A stretch of DNA of 64,000 nt from VAZQ01 sp963841705. GTDB lineage: Bacteria; Pseudomonadota; Alphaproteobacteria; Rhizobiales; Xanthobacteraceae. Shown one piece after another: positions 42,301-50,452 of this stretch. Position 1 is the first letter of the stretch; each line of letters begins with the position of its first letter. The DNA is taken from the NCBI GenBank assembly GCA_963841705.1, contig CAWJDY010000063.1, positions 62,001-126,000 of the forward strand, in the 5' to 3' direction. The position numbers were made by a program, and so were the translations under genes. Below the pieces are notes generated by a model. That model had not been told where the DNA came from and made no database searches. It saw only the letters and a program-made list of their open reading frames with translations.

Positions 42301-42437
42301 TGCGATTGTCTTTCATTGCTTTTGCGAAGATGCGAAAGCCGCAAGCCAGGCAGCGAGATGCTGCGAAACCCGAGGGTGCCGCCGTCCAACACAGCATGCG
42401 GCAACCCTGCCATGGCTTTCCACCTCCCGTTCAACGG

Positions 42438-42460
42438 GACGAGCAATCCTGTTGCTCGTC
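42438..42460 (-). promoter_or_regulatory. Stem-loop in the pnp leader
   Basis: In the rpsO-pnp gap the minus strand reads GACGAGCAA-CAGGA-TTGCTCGTC, a perfect 9-bp stem with a 5-nt loop. A second small stem CCCGTT/AACGGG follows directly (42426-42438). There is no T-run, so it is not an intrinsic terminator. In E. coli the pnp leader has an RNase III-cut stem used for autoregulation; an analogous role here is inference. The rest of 42301-42542 holds no gene. Confidence 0.6.
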
Positions 42461-42542
42461 TTGCCAAAATCGGCAGCAACTCGCTGCCGGATGAACCGTG
42501 GACAGATCAGCTCTCCAATTGCAACGCGCATCGCGCGCGAGC

Positions 42543-42812
42543 TCAGCGGCGAATACCAAGCCGCTCGATCAGCGCCTTGTAACGCGCATTGTCGATCCGC
42601 GCGAGATAATCGAGCAGTTGGCGTCGCTGCGATACGAGCTTAAGCAATCCACGCCGGGAGTGATTGTCCTTGACATGCGTTTTGAAGTGCTCGGTGAGGC
42701 TGTTGATGCGCTCCGAAAGGATCGCCACCTGCACCTCCGGCGAGCCGGTATCGCCTGCCTTGGTCGCGTACGTCTTGATGACTTCAGCCTTGCGGCCTGC
42801 TGCTATCGACAT
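42543..42812 (-). CDS. rpsO: Ribosomal protein S15
   Basis: 89-residue small-subunit protein that binds 16S rRNA at the central-domain three-way junction and bridges to the large subunit. Full family sequence: TKAGDTGSPEVQVAILSERI, LTEHFKTHVKDNHSRRGLLK and LVSQRRQLLDYLARID. In many bacteria S15 also represses its own mRNA. Located between truB and pnp, with its own candidate promoter and a palindromic leader. Confidence 0.98.
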   Translation of the reverse strand: MSIAAGRKAEVIKTYATKAGDTGSPEVQVAILSERINSLTEHFKTHVKDNHSRRGLLKLVSQRRQLLDYLARIDNARYKALIERLGIRR

Positions 42813-42898
42813 CGGGTGTCCTGTTCCTGTTAAGGGGTTAAGTCGGTTCGGCGGCCGGTCCCGGGATGTCGTCCAGCACGGTCGTCCTAATCATGAAA

Positions 42899-42916
42899 CG
42901 CGGGCCATGGCCCGCG
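42899..42916 (-). promoter_or_regulatory. 18-bp palindrome in the rpsO leader
   Basis: CGCGGGCCATGGCCCGCG is a perfect palindrome that as RNA forms a 7-bp GC stem capped by CATG. It lies ~10 nt downstream of a candidate -10 box (TATATT, 42927-42932). So it would be at the very 5' end of an rpsO-pnp transcript, about 86-103 nt before the rpsO start. It may be a 5' stabilising hairpin or part of an S15-binding element. Confidence 0.55.
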
Positions 42917-42926
42917 CAAGCCGCGC

Positions 42927-42932
42927 AATATA
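42927..42932 (-). promoter_or_regulatory. Candidate -10 element of an rpsO promoter
   Basis: Minus-strand GCTATATTGC matches a sigma-70-type -10 well. At 16-18 nt spacing the -35 region (around GCTGGC) is a poor match. It lies in the 237-bp truB-rpsO gap, which otherwise shows no gene. A promoter here would let rpsO-pnp be expressed apart from the upstream rimP-infB-truB operon. Confidence 0.4.
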
Positions 42933-43049
42933 GCAAATCCGACCGGGAAGCCAGCGAAATTATGCCGCTGTGGAACAGTGAAGCTGCTCTTTTGCCCCTG
43001 ATACCCGGCGTGGCTGCTGGCGCGTGAGAGATTTGCACGGATCGGAGCC

Positions 43050-44012
43050 TCACGTTCGGCGCAGATTGAAAATGCGCCGCGGCCGAACTTCCCCCTTGTC
43101 CACTTCTGCAAGCGCAAGCAGCGCTCCCTGGGCCAAAACCGATATCCAGCCCCGTAGGACCGGCGCGTCCCGTCCCCGCAACAGCACCCCTTGACCGCGT
43201 GCGAGCCGGCCTGCATCGGCGGAGTTGACGTGCAGCGTCGGCAAACCGGCGAGTCCCGCCTCGACCGGCAGGAGGCAAGAGGGCGGGCCTCCGCTTGGCT
43301 CCTCGTGCTGCAGCGCTCTCAATCCGACGGCACGAGCTTCATCGAATGGTCCGACCGCCGTTCGCCGCAGCCCCGCGACATGGCCGTAGCAGCCCAAGCA
43401 TCGACCTATGTCGCGCGCCAGTGCCCGAATGTAGGTTCCCTTGCCGCATTCGGCCCTGAGGATCGTCTGATCGGGATCAGGCATTGAGAGGAGCTCGAGA
43501 CAATGGACTTCCACCGGACGTGGCGCGAGCTCGAGGATCTCGCCTTCGCGCGCGATGTCGTACGCACGCTCGCCTGCAATCTTTATGGCGGAGAAACGCG
43601 GTGGGACCTGTTCCAGCGAGCCGGTGAAACGCGGCAGAAGAGCCCGAATGCTCTCGGCGCCGGGGCGCTCGCGCGAGCTTGCAGTAACGCGGCCCTCGGC
43701 GTCGTCAGTATCCCGCTCCTCCCCCCACCGCACGGTAAAAACGTAGGTTTTTCGACCCTCCATTACAAAGGGAACTGTCTTGGTGGCCTCTCCAAGTGCG
43801 ATCGGCAGAACGCCGGAGGCAAGCGGATCCAGGGTGCCGGCGTGGCCGGCACGTTTGGCCTGAAATAGTCTTTTGACCGCGCTGACGGCATGTGTCGAAG
43901 TCATTCCCACGGGCTTGTCGAGCACGAGCCAGCCGTGCACATCGCGCCGCTCGCGCTTGCCTTTGGGCCGCTCGATCGGATTCTCCGTGCCCAGCGCGTC
44001 AACTCTTGTCAT
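43050..44012 (-). CDS. truB: tRNA pseudouridine-55 synthase TruB
   Basis: Makes the universal pseudouridine in the T-loop of tRNAs. 320 residues from the ATG at 44012; the open frame to 44120 lies inside rbfA and is not needed. Conserved: GWLVLDKPVGMTSTHAVSAV, catalytic Asp in GHAGTLDPLASGVLPIALGE, KTYVFTVRWGEERDTDD, and a C-terminal PUA-like domain (LPTLHVNSADAGRLARGQ). The start overlaps the rbfA stop by 14 bp. Confidence 0.96.
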   Translation of the reverse strand: MTRVDALGTENPIERPKGKRERRDVHGWLVLDKPVGMTSTHAVSAVKRLFQAKRAGHAGTLDPLASGVLPIALGEATKTVPFVMEGRKTYVFTVRWGEERDTDDAEGRVTASSRERPGAESIRALLPRFTGSLEQVPPRFSAIKIAGERAYDIAREGEILELAPRPVEVHCLELLSMPDPDQTILRAECGKGTYIRALARDIGRCLGCYGHVAGLRRTAVGPFDEARAVGLRALQHEEPSGGPPSCLLPVEAGLAGLPTLHVNSADAGRLARGQGVLLRGRDAPVLRGWISVLAQGALLALAEVDKGEVRPRRIFNLRRT

Positions 44013-44451
44013 CGGCGGACTTGTGGAGGTCGCGCTGCACGGCCGGCGTACGCAAAAGCCGCTCAATTCGATCGGCCTCGTCAAATCTCGGATCGATTGC
44101 GAACCTGATTTCGGGGGCAAATTTCAAGTTGATGCGCCGGGCAATCTCGCCGCGCAGAAATCGTTTGTTGCGATCCAACGCCGCAGTCACGAGCTCGATG
44201 TCCTGACCGCCCAGGGGCATCACATAAATGGTTGCCAGACGCAGGTCGGCAGTCATGCGCACTTCGGACACCGTTATCAAATGGCCTTCGATCACGGGAT
44301 CATGCACCTCGCCGCGAGCAAATAGGTCGGCAAGCACGTGTCGCACCAGCTCACCCACGCGCAACTGCCGTTGCGAGAGCCCTGGCTCAGCCTTCGCTCG
44401 ATGGCGACGAGTTATCAGAGGGTGCGTTGCACCGTCTCCGTGCGGAAGCAT
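43999..44451 (-). CDS. rbfA: Ribosome-binding factor A RbfA
   Basis: Small KH-like factor for late 30S maturation and cold adaptation. 150 residues with SQRQLRVGELVRHVLADLF, VIEGHLITVSEVRMTADLRL, ATIYVMPLGG and FAPEIRFAIDPRFDEADRIE. The only ATG in frame (44451) overlaps the infB coding end by 37 bp. No GTG or TTG start closer to the infB stop is apparent, so translation is probably tightly coupled to infB. Confidence 0.94.
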   Translation of the reverse strand: MLPHGDGATHPLITRRHRAKAEPGLSQRQLRVGELVRHVLADLFARGEVHDPVIEGHLITVSEVRMTADLRLATIYVMPLGGQDIELVTAALDRNKRFLRGEIARRINLKFAPEIRFAIDPRFDEADRIERLLRTPAVQRDLHKSADDKS

Positions 44452-46994
44452 TCGATCACGTCGCCGACCCGCATGTCCTGGTAGTTCTCAAACGCCATTC
44501 CGCATTCCTGGCCGGCGACAACTTCCCGCGCGTCGTCCTTGAATCGTTTGAGCTGGGACAGCTTGCCCTCGTGCACGACTACATTGTCGCGCACCAGCCT
44601 GACATTTGCGCCGCGCTCGACTACCCCTTCGGTCACACGGCATCCCGCAACATTGCCGACCTTCGAGACCTTGAAGATTTCCAGAATGACGGCACTGCCG
44701 AGTGTGGTCTCGCGGACGGACGGTGCAAGCAGGCCGGACATCGCTTTCTTCACGTCGTCGACGAGATCGTAGATGACGTTGTAGTAGCGGATCTCGATCC
44801 CGGCGCGCTCGGCTGCCTCGCGCGCCTCCTTGTGTGCGCGCACATTGAAACCGATGATCGCTGCACCGGATGCTTCCGCCAGCGTGACGTCGGATTCCGT
44901 GATGCCGCCGACACTGCCGTGCAGCACTCGCGCCGCGACCTCATTGGTGCCGAGCTTCTCGAGCGCGCCGGAAATGGCCTCGAGGGAGCCCTGCACGTCC
45001 GCTTTGATCACGAGCGGGAATTCCTTCCGTCCGGCGCTCTTGAGCTGCGTCATCATTTGCTCAAGGGAGCCGCGCATTCCGGTTGCGCGGGCGGCAAGCT
45101 TGTCCCGTTTCTGCCGGGCCCGATAATCGGTCACCTCGCGCGCCCGGGCCTCGCTGTCGACGACGGCCAAGCGATCCCCCGCTTCCGGGATACCGTTAAA
45201 CCCGAGCACCTCGACTGGCGTCGACGGCCCAGCCGTATTCGCCGGTTGGCCTGCATCCGACATAAGGGCGCGAACGCGGCCCCACTCGGCTCCAGCAACG
45301 ACAATGTCACCCGTACGCAGCGTCCCGCGTTGCACCAGCACGCTGGCTACCGGTCCACGTCCGCGATCAAGCTTCGCCTCGATCACAGTGCCTTCTGCCG
45401 GGCGATTCGGGTTGGCCTTGAGATCGAGAATCTCCGCCTGCAGGCCGATTGTTTCCAGGAGCTTTTCGATGTTGAGCTTCTTGGTTGCCGAGACTTCCAC
45501 ATCGAGAACATCCCCGCCCAGGGATTCCACCTGGATTTCATGTGCCAGCAGCTCGTTTCGTACCCGCTCAGGCTTGGCATCCGGCCGGTCGATCTTGTTG
45601 ATAGCAACGATCATGGGCACCCGGGCGGCTTTGGCGTGATTGATGGCCTCGACCGTCTGCGGCATCACTCCGTCATCGGCTGCAACCACCAGCACCACGA
45701 TATCAGTCACTCGGGCGCCCCGCGCACGCATGGCGGTGAAGGCCGCGTGACCGGGCGTATCGATAAAAGTGATCTTGCTGCCCGATGGAGCGGTCACCTG
45801 GTACGCGCCGATGTGCTGGGTAATGCCTCCCGCCTCGCCGGCGGCGACCTCGGTGGAGCGAATGGCATCAAGCAGAGAGGTCTTGCCATGATCGACGTGG
45901 CCCATGACGGTTACGACGGCCGGGCGCGGCAATAGCGCCGAGGGATCATCCGTGACGTCGAAGAGCCCCTCTTCCACGTCGGATTCTGCCACCCGTTTTA
46001 CGGTGTGCCCCAGCTCCTCGGCGAGCAGCTGGGCTGTATCCGCGTCAATCACGTCGTTGATCTGGGCCATGTGACCCTGTTTCATCAACAGCTTGATCAC
46101 GTCGACCGCCCGTTCGGCCATGCGATTGGCAAGCTCCTGGATTGTGATGGTTTCGGGGATCGTCACTTCCCGAATGAGCTTCTCTTTCGGTTCGTCGGCT
46201 GCTTGCCCTTTCAGCCGCTGGACCCGACGACGGAAGGCCGCGACCGATCGTTCACGCTCTTCATCGGCGCTGAGTGCGGTGACCACTGTCAAGCGGCCGC
46301 GGGTCTTCTGAGCGGTGCCGCGCGCGGGTTTCGGCGCGGGGGTCGCTCGCCCCGCGCCGGCGCCGCGTCGCGCCCGCGGTGCCTCCTCCTCATCGGGCTC
46401 AAGCGCCGGCCGCCCAGCCAAGGGCTTCGCCTGTGTTGCTTCATCACCGAAGCGCTTTTTGGCCTCCTGCTCCGCTTTGAGCTTCGTCTCCAGCTCATGC
46501 TTGCGGCGGCGCTCTTCCTCAGCTTTGCGAGCTTCCGCGGCATCGCGCTCGGTGCGCTCCGCCGTTTCACGACTTTTCCGGAGCAGAGCCTCCTCTTCGG
46601 CAATTTTGCGCTCTTCTGCTTCGCGCAAGCGGGCATCGCCCAGAGCACGCGCACGAGCCGTGCGCTCCTCGTCGGTGAGCGTGCGCAGCACTACTCCGGA
46701 CGGTTTGGGCGCAACCGCGGGCGTCGCTGTGGCTGGGGGGGCGGCCGGCGCGATCGCAACGGCCGGGGACGCTGCTGCATTGCGCTTGGCCGGCGCCGCC
46801 GGCATGGCCGTTTCAGCCCTTGCTCGGGTGGGTATGCGACTTTTGACCTTCTCAACAACGACCGCCTTGCTGCGGCCGTGGCTGAAACTCTGGCGCACCA
46901 CGCCCTGCTCGACCCCTCGTCCCTTCAAGGTCAGGGTCTTGGTCGCAGCCACGCTCAGCTTTTTTTCGCTAGTCTTTTCCGTTGTTTCAGCCAT
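44415..46994 (-). CDS. infB: Translation initiation factor IF-2
   Basis: GTPase that brings initiator tRNA to the 30S subunit. 859 residues. The N-terminal third is a long charged, Ala/Glu/Arg-rich segment (coiled-coil-like near 110-170) typical of alphaproteobacteria. IF2_N follows (TIPETITIQELANRMAERAV). The G domain has VMGHVDHGKTSLLDAIR near 362, FIDTPGHAAFTAMRARGA and VAINKIDRP. The C-terminal beta-barrel domains end in FENYQDMRVGDVIECF. The large antisense frames over it are GC-rich shadows. Confidence 0.98.
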   Translation of the reverse strand: MAETTEKTSEKKLSVAATKTLTLKGRGVEQGVVRQSFSHGRSKAVVVEKVKSRIPTRARAETAMPAAPAKRNAAASPAVAIAPAAPPATATPAVAPKPSGVVLRTLTDEERTARARALGDARLREAEERKIAEEEALLRKSRETAERTERDAAEARKAEEERRRKHELETKLKAEQEAKKRFGDEATQAKPLAGRPALEPDEEEAPRARRGAGAGRATPAPKPARGTAQKTRGRLTVVTALSADEERERSVAAFRRRVQRLKGQAADEPKEKLIREVTIPETITIQELANRMAERAVDVIKLLMKQGHMAQINDVIDADTAQLLAEELGHTVKRVAESDVEEGLFDVTDDPSALLPRPAVVTVMGHVDHGKTSLLDAIRSTEVAAGEAGGITQHIGAYQVTAPSGSKITFIDTPGHAAFTAMRARGARVTDIVVLVVAADDGVMPQTVEAINHAKAARVPMIVAINKIDRPDAKPERVRNELLAHEIQVESLGGDVLDVEVSATKKLNIEKLLETIGLQAEILDLKANPNRPAEGTVIEAKLDRGRGPVASVLVQRGTLRTGDIVVAGAEWGRVRALMSDAGQPANTAGPSTPVEVLGFNGIPEAGDRLAVVDSEARAREVTDYRARQKRDKLAARATGMRGSLEQMMTQLKSAGRKEFPLVIKADVQGSLEAISGALEKLGTNEVAARVLHGSVGGITESDVTLAEASGAAIIGFNVRAHKEAREAAERAGIEIRYYNVIYDLVDDVKKAMSGLLAPSVRETTLGSAVILEIFKVSKVGNVAGCRVTEGVVERGANVRLVRDNVVVHEGKLSQLKRFKDDAREVVAGQECGMAFENYQDMRVGDVIECFRTETVQRTL

Positions 46995-46996
46995 TC

Positions 46997-47743
46997 CTAT
47001 CGATCCAACTCAACCATCGTCGGCTTGCCGCGACCCTCGCCTCTCGAAGTTCGACGACCCCTCTCCTTGGTGGATGCAAGCAAGCCATATTGGGCTATGG
47101 CAGCCGCACCTGCCATAGCCTCAGTCCGGAAACCATCCAGTCGCGCAGCGCGCGCCAGGAAGGTTCCAGTCTCAGAACTGGCAAGCAGGCCTGCATGTAT
47201 CACATTTGACCGCCCGAATGCCAAATCCAATTGCGCCGAGGTGAACCCATGCAATACCACGGGGCACGCCGCCCCAGGTCCAAGTGCCCCGTCGAGTTTC
47301 TTGACGCCTTCCGCCGAAGCCTCGACGGCATGCAGGACCGCAACTGCCGTACCCTGCGCTAGCGCTGCCTCCACTCGGCCGAACCCAATCATGGCCTTGC
47401 CAGCCTTGTGGCAGATTGCGAGCGCATCGAGCGCGGCTCGTTGCAGTAATCCTTCAGTCAGCGCGACGAGGCCATCCGGCACACGAACCTGGTGTTTGAA
47501 GCTCCGCTCGAAGCTCTTCCGGTCGATCGCAAGCTGGAGCGCTTGCCGCGTGCCGGTGATCCAAACTCCTCGGCCCGGAAGCTTGCGTTTCAGATCGGGA
47601 AGGACGGTATGGTCGGGACCGGTGACGAAACGGATCATGCCATCAACCGGCTTTACCTCGCCGGTCGCAGCGCACAGCCGTTCCATGCCCGCAGCTCGCT
47701 TCCGCACCGCCATGTCCCTGTCGCCCTCGCCCGCGATCAACAT
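46997..47743 (-). CDS. YlxR (DUF448)-L7Ae-like RNA-binding protein
   Basis: 248 residues from the ATG at 47743; a longer frame into nusA is rejected. The N-terminal part (about 15-100) is a YlxR domain: ERLCAATGEVKPVDGMIRFV, PDLKRKLPGRGVWITGT, FERSFKHQVRVP. The middle (about 110-190) is an L7Ae/L30e-like fold: LLQRAALDALAICHKAGKAM, GFGRVEAALAQG. Both domains bind RNA; in other bacteria YlxR lies between nusA and infB, as here. Spacing of 2 bp to each neighbour shows one operon. The combination is common in Rhizobiales. Confidence 0.9.
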   Translation of the reverse strand: MLIAGEGDRDMAVRKRAAGMERLCAATGEVKPVDGMIRFVTGPDHTVLPDLKRKLPGRGVWITGTRQALQLAIDRKSFERSFKHQVRVPDGLVALTEGLLQRAALDALAICHKAGKAMIGFGRVEAALAQGTAVAVLHAVEASAEGVKKLDGALGPGAACPVVLHGFTSAQLDLAFGRSNVIHAGLLASSETGTFLARAARLDGFRTEAMAGAAAIAQYGLLASTKERGRRTSRGEGRGKPTMVELDR

Positions 47744-47745
47744 TG

Positions 47746-49347
47746 TTACGACTGCGCCATAACCGCTTCGGCCGGGATCTCTTCTGACGTGACAAGATCT
47801 TCTTCCTTGATCCAGCCTGCCTTCACGCGGGCCTGCATAATCAGCGTTTCCGCCTCCTCGCGCGAAAGATCGAAGCCGTCGAGAATACCTGGATTGCGTG
47901 TCAGCTCCCCGTCCTTGCGCTCGCTCCAGCCGACGAGGTCGTCCGTGGCGCAACCTGCCAAATCTTCGACGGTCTTGATGTCGTTCTCGCCCAGTACCAC
48001 CAACATGGCGGTCGTGATCCCCGGAATTTCTTTCAGGTCGTCGGCAACTCCGAGCTCCTGGCGTGCAGCATCGAGCTCGGCCTCTTCCTTCGCCAGATAC
48101 TCCTGGGCACGTGTCTGCAGTTCTTGCGCAGTGTCCTCATCGAATCCCTCGATCGCGGCGAGCTCCTTCTCATCCACCATCGCAAGCTCCTGGACCGAGT
48201 TGAAACCCTCCGAAGCGAGCAATTGGCCCACCACCTCATCGAGGTTCAGGGCATCGACAAAGAGTTTTGTGCGCTTCTCGAATTCAGCTTGACGGTGCTC
48301 GGATTCCTCCTGCTCGGTTACGATATCGATGTCCCAACCGGTTAGCTGGGACGCAAGCCGCACATTCTGCCCGCGCCGACCGATCGCAAGCGAAAGCTGC
48401 TGATCGGGCACTACCACTTCCATGCGCTGGCGCTCCTCGTCCAGCACCACCTTCGCCACCTCGGCAGGGGCGAGCGCATTGACTACGAAATTGGCAGGGT
48501 CCGCCGTCCACGGAATGATGTCGATCTTCTCGCCCTGAAGCTCGTTGACTACCGCCTGGACACGCGAGCCGCGCATCCCCACGCAGGCGCCCACCGGATC
48601 GACCGAGGAGTCGCGGGAGATGACGGCGATCTTGGCGCGCGAGCCGGGGTCGCGTGCAACCGCCTTCACCTCCACGATACCGTCGTAGATTTCAGGCACC
48701 TCCTGCGCGAACAGCTTGGCCATGAATTGCGGGTGAGTACGGGAGAGGAAAATCTGCGGACCGCGCGGCTCCCGGCGCACGTCGTAGATAAAGGCCCGGA
48801 TACGGTCCCCATTCCGGAAGGTTTCTCGCGGCAGCAATTCGTCTCGACGCACGATCGCCTCACCGCGACCCAGATCAACGACGACGTTGCCATATTCGAC
48901 GCGCTTGACGATGCCATTGACGATGTCGCCAATGCGGTCCTTGTACTCCTGATACTGTCTATCTCGCTCGGCTTCACGCACCTTCTGAACAATCACCTGC
49001 TTTGCTGATTGGGCGGCAATTCGGCCATATTCCAGCGGCGGCAACGGTTCGGCAATAAAGTCGCCGACCTGAGCAGCGGGATTGCGCTTCTTGGCATCCT
49101 CCAGAGAAATTTGCGTCGCATCGTTGTCGACCTGCTCCGCCACCAGCAATAATCGCGACAGCCGCATTTCGCCCGTCTTGGGATTGATCTCGGCGCGGAC
49201 TTCCGTCTCGCTGCCGTAGCGCGAGCGCGCCGCCTTCTGGATGGCGTCTTCCATCGCTGCAATGACAATTCCTCGATCAATTGCTTTCTCGCGCGCTACT
49301 GCGTCGGCGATCTGCAACAGTTCCAGCCGGTTCGCACTCACGGCCAT
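47746..49347 (-). CDS. nusA: Transcription termination/antitermination factor NusA
   Basis: RNA polymerase-binding factor controlling pausing, termination and antitermination. 533 residues: N-terminal RNAP-binding domain (SANRLELLQIADAVAREK), S1 (GIVKRVEYGNVVVDLGRGEA) and two KH domains (VGACVGMRGSRVQAVVNELQ; RRGQNVRLASQLTGWDID). Two C-terminal acidic helix-hairpin-helix repeats follow (about 370-500). The ATG at 49347 has AAGGAG 7 nt upstream; ATG 49353 is too close to it. rimP ends 2 bp before. Confidence 0.97.
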   Translation of the reverse strand: MAVSANRLELLQIADAVAREKAIDRGIVIAAMEDAIQKAARSRYGSETEVRAEINPKTGEMRLSRLLLVAEQVDNDATQISLEDAKKRNPAAQVGDFIAEPLPPLEYGRIAAQSAKQVIVQKVREAERDRQYQEYKDRIGDIVNGIVKRVEYGNVVVDLGRGEAIVRRDELLPRETFRNGDRIRAFIYDVRREPRGPQIFLSRTHPQFMAKLFAQEVPEIYDGIVEVKAVARDPGSRAKIAVISRDSSVDPVGACVGMRGSRVQAVVNELQGEKIDIIPWTADPANFVVNALAPAEVAKVVLDEERQRMEVVVPDQQLSLAIGRRGQNVRLASQLTGWDIDIVTEQEESEHRQAEFEKRTKLFVDALNLDEVVGQLLASEGFNSVQELAMVDEKELAAIEGFDEDTAQELQTRAQEYLAKEEAELDAARQELGVADDLKEIPGITTAMLVVLGENDIKTVEDLAGCATDDLVGWSERKDGELTRNPGILDGFDLSREEAETLIMQARVKAGWIKEEDLVTSEEIPAEAVMAQS

Positions 49348-49349
49348 GT

Positions 49350-50084
49350 TCATTCTCCTTCGTTCTCGCTTACAGACGACCCCGTAACGGTTCGGGAATC
49401 GAACTCCTTCCCTTTGCCGGGAACGCTTAGCTCGCGCGGCATGTAGTCCAGCCGGGCCGCATGTTTCGGGCCACGCGCCGGCCAATGACGGCCGCGCTCT
49501 TCCTCGCGCGCGGCGCGTTCAAGGGCTTTCCCACGCCTGAGCAATTCCGCGACAAGCGCGTCGGTCAGCACCAGCTTGGCTTCCGCCATCTCGTCTAGCC
49601 GCAGCAGCACGTCACCGGGCTCGTCCGGCGCTATATCTTCACGGCGCATGCGGACGCAGTCGCCCTCGGTGCCGGTCAGCACCCCGCGGAAGCGTCGGCG
49701 CCCCTCGACTGGGATCGCCATCTCCACCTTTATGCTGTAGCCGACATAGCGTTCGAAATCCGAGCAACTCACCAGAGGTCGATCCAAGCCCGGCGATGAT
49801 ACTTCGAGCCGGTAGGAACGCTCGATCGGATCCTGGACATCGAGCAGGGGCGAAAGCGCCCGCGATACCCGTTCGCAGTCCTCGACAGTCATGGTCCCGT
49901 CGCGCCGTTCGGCCATGACCTGGAGAGTGCAGCCGTCAAGCCCCAAAACCTTCACACGAACAAGTCGATAGCCCAAACCGGTCAGCACCGGCTCGACGAT
50001 TTGCGTCACTCGCGCTGCCAACCCCTGCTCGACGATCAATCGGGGCTCGGCATCGGCCTCAGGCATTTCGACTGGTTGCGTCAT
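49350..50084 (-). CDS. rimP: Ribosome maturation factor RimP
   Basis: Assists 30S assembly, with a two-domain alpha/beta plus SH3-like fold. 244 residues: VLTGLGYRLVRVKVLG, GTMTVEDCERVSRALSPLLD, YRLEVSSPGLDRPL (the family signature) and IPVEGRRRFRGVLTG. A basic C-terminal tail beyond about residue 185 (ERAAREEERGRHWPARG onward) is longer than in E. coli RimP. It is the first gene of the rimP-nusA-ylxR-infB-rbfA-truB unit, and is preceded by a leader with a terminator-like hairpin. Confidence 0.95.
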   Translation of the reverse strand: MTQPVEMPEADAEPRLIVEQGLAARVTQIVEPVLTGLGYRLVRVKVLGLDGCTLQVMAERRDGTMTVEDCERVSRALSPLLDVQDPIERSYRLEVSSPGLDRPLVSCSDFERYVGYSIKVEMAIPVEGRRRFRGVLTGTEGDCVRMRREDIAPDEPGDVLLRLDEMAEAKLVLTDALVAELLRRGKALERAAREEERGRHWPARGPKHAARLDYMPRELSVPGKGKEFDSRTVTGSSVSENEGE

Positions 50085-50150
50085 CGAGCGTTACTCAGGG
50101 CTGGTTCAGCTCGCGGTTGCGTCCCGTCAGCCACGCGTCCGATGGGTAAC

Positions 50151-50181
50151 AAAAAAGAGCGGGCCCCGGGGGAACCCACTC
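50151..50181 (-). terminator. Intrinsic terminator inside the rimP leader (candidate attenuator)
   Basis: Minus-strand stem at 50157-50181: 11 pairs (GAGTGGGTTCC with GGGCCCGCTC-type pairing, three G-U wobbles) around a 3-nt loop. It is followed by six T (50151-50156). It lies 67 nt upstream of the rimP start and ~50 nt downstream of the candidate promoter at 50241-50268. No gene precedes it on this strand, so it would stop transcripts before rimP, as an attenuator does. Confidence 0.7.
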
Positions 50182-50240
50182 TCAAAGGCCGACCGAACTT
50201 ATTCCGATCGTTATGAGATATCCAGCAACTGGACGCGCGA

Positions 50241-50268
50241 AATATAGCGATTTTCGAGGCGGATGCAA
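50241..50268 (-). promoter_or_regulatory. Candidate sigma-70 promoter of the rimP-nusA-infB operon
   Basis: Minus strand TTGCAT (50263-50268), 16-nt spacer, TATATT (50241-50246). Predicted start is near 50234, giving a ~150-nt leader. The first transcribed bases form a small hairpin TCCAG-TTG-CTGGA (50221-50233). The 368-bp gap 50085-50452 contains this promoter, the terminator-like hairpin and no gene. Confidence 0.6.
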
Positions 50269-50452
50269 GGCCCAGTACTGGCCCGACCAACCCCGCGGGA
50301 AAACCCTGCCGTTGCGGAACGCACGAGGGGGAGGGCTGTCCGGAGCGGGAGTGCCCCTGTTAATGATTCGGTAACTAACCTTTCCTTCAGACTCGTTACT
50401 TAGCTTCTGACACTGTGGACCCATTCACGTTTTCACTCCATGGGGCCGACTG

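Noticed and set aside
44232..47762. Long open frames on the plus strand (567 and 585 codons) opposite infB, ylxR and rbfA
   Set aside because: They run antisense to certain genes, have Arg/Ala/Ser-rich composition typical of GC-rich shadow frames, and show no known motifs.
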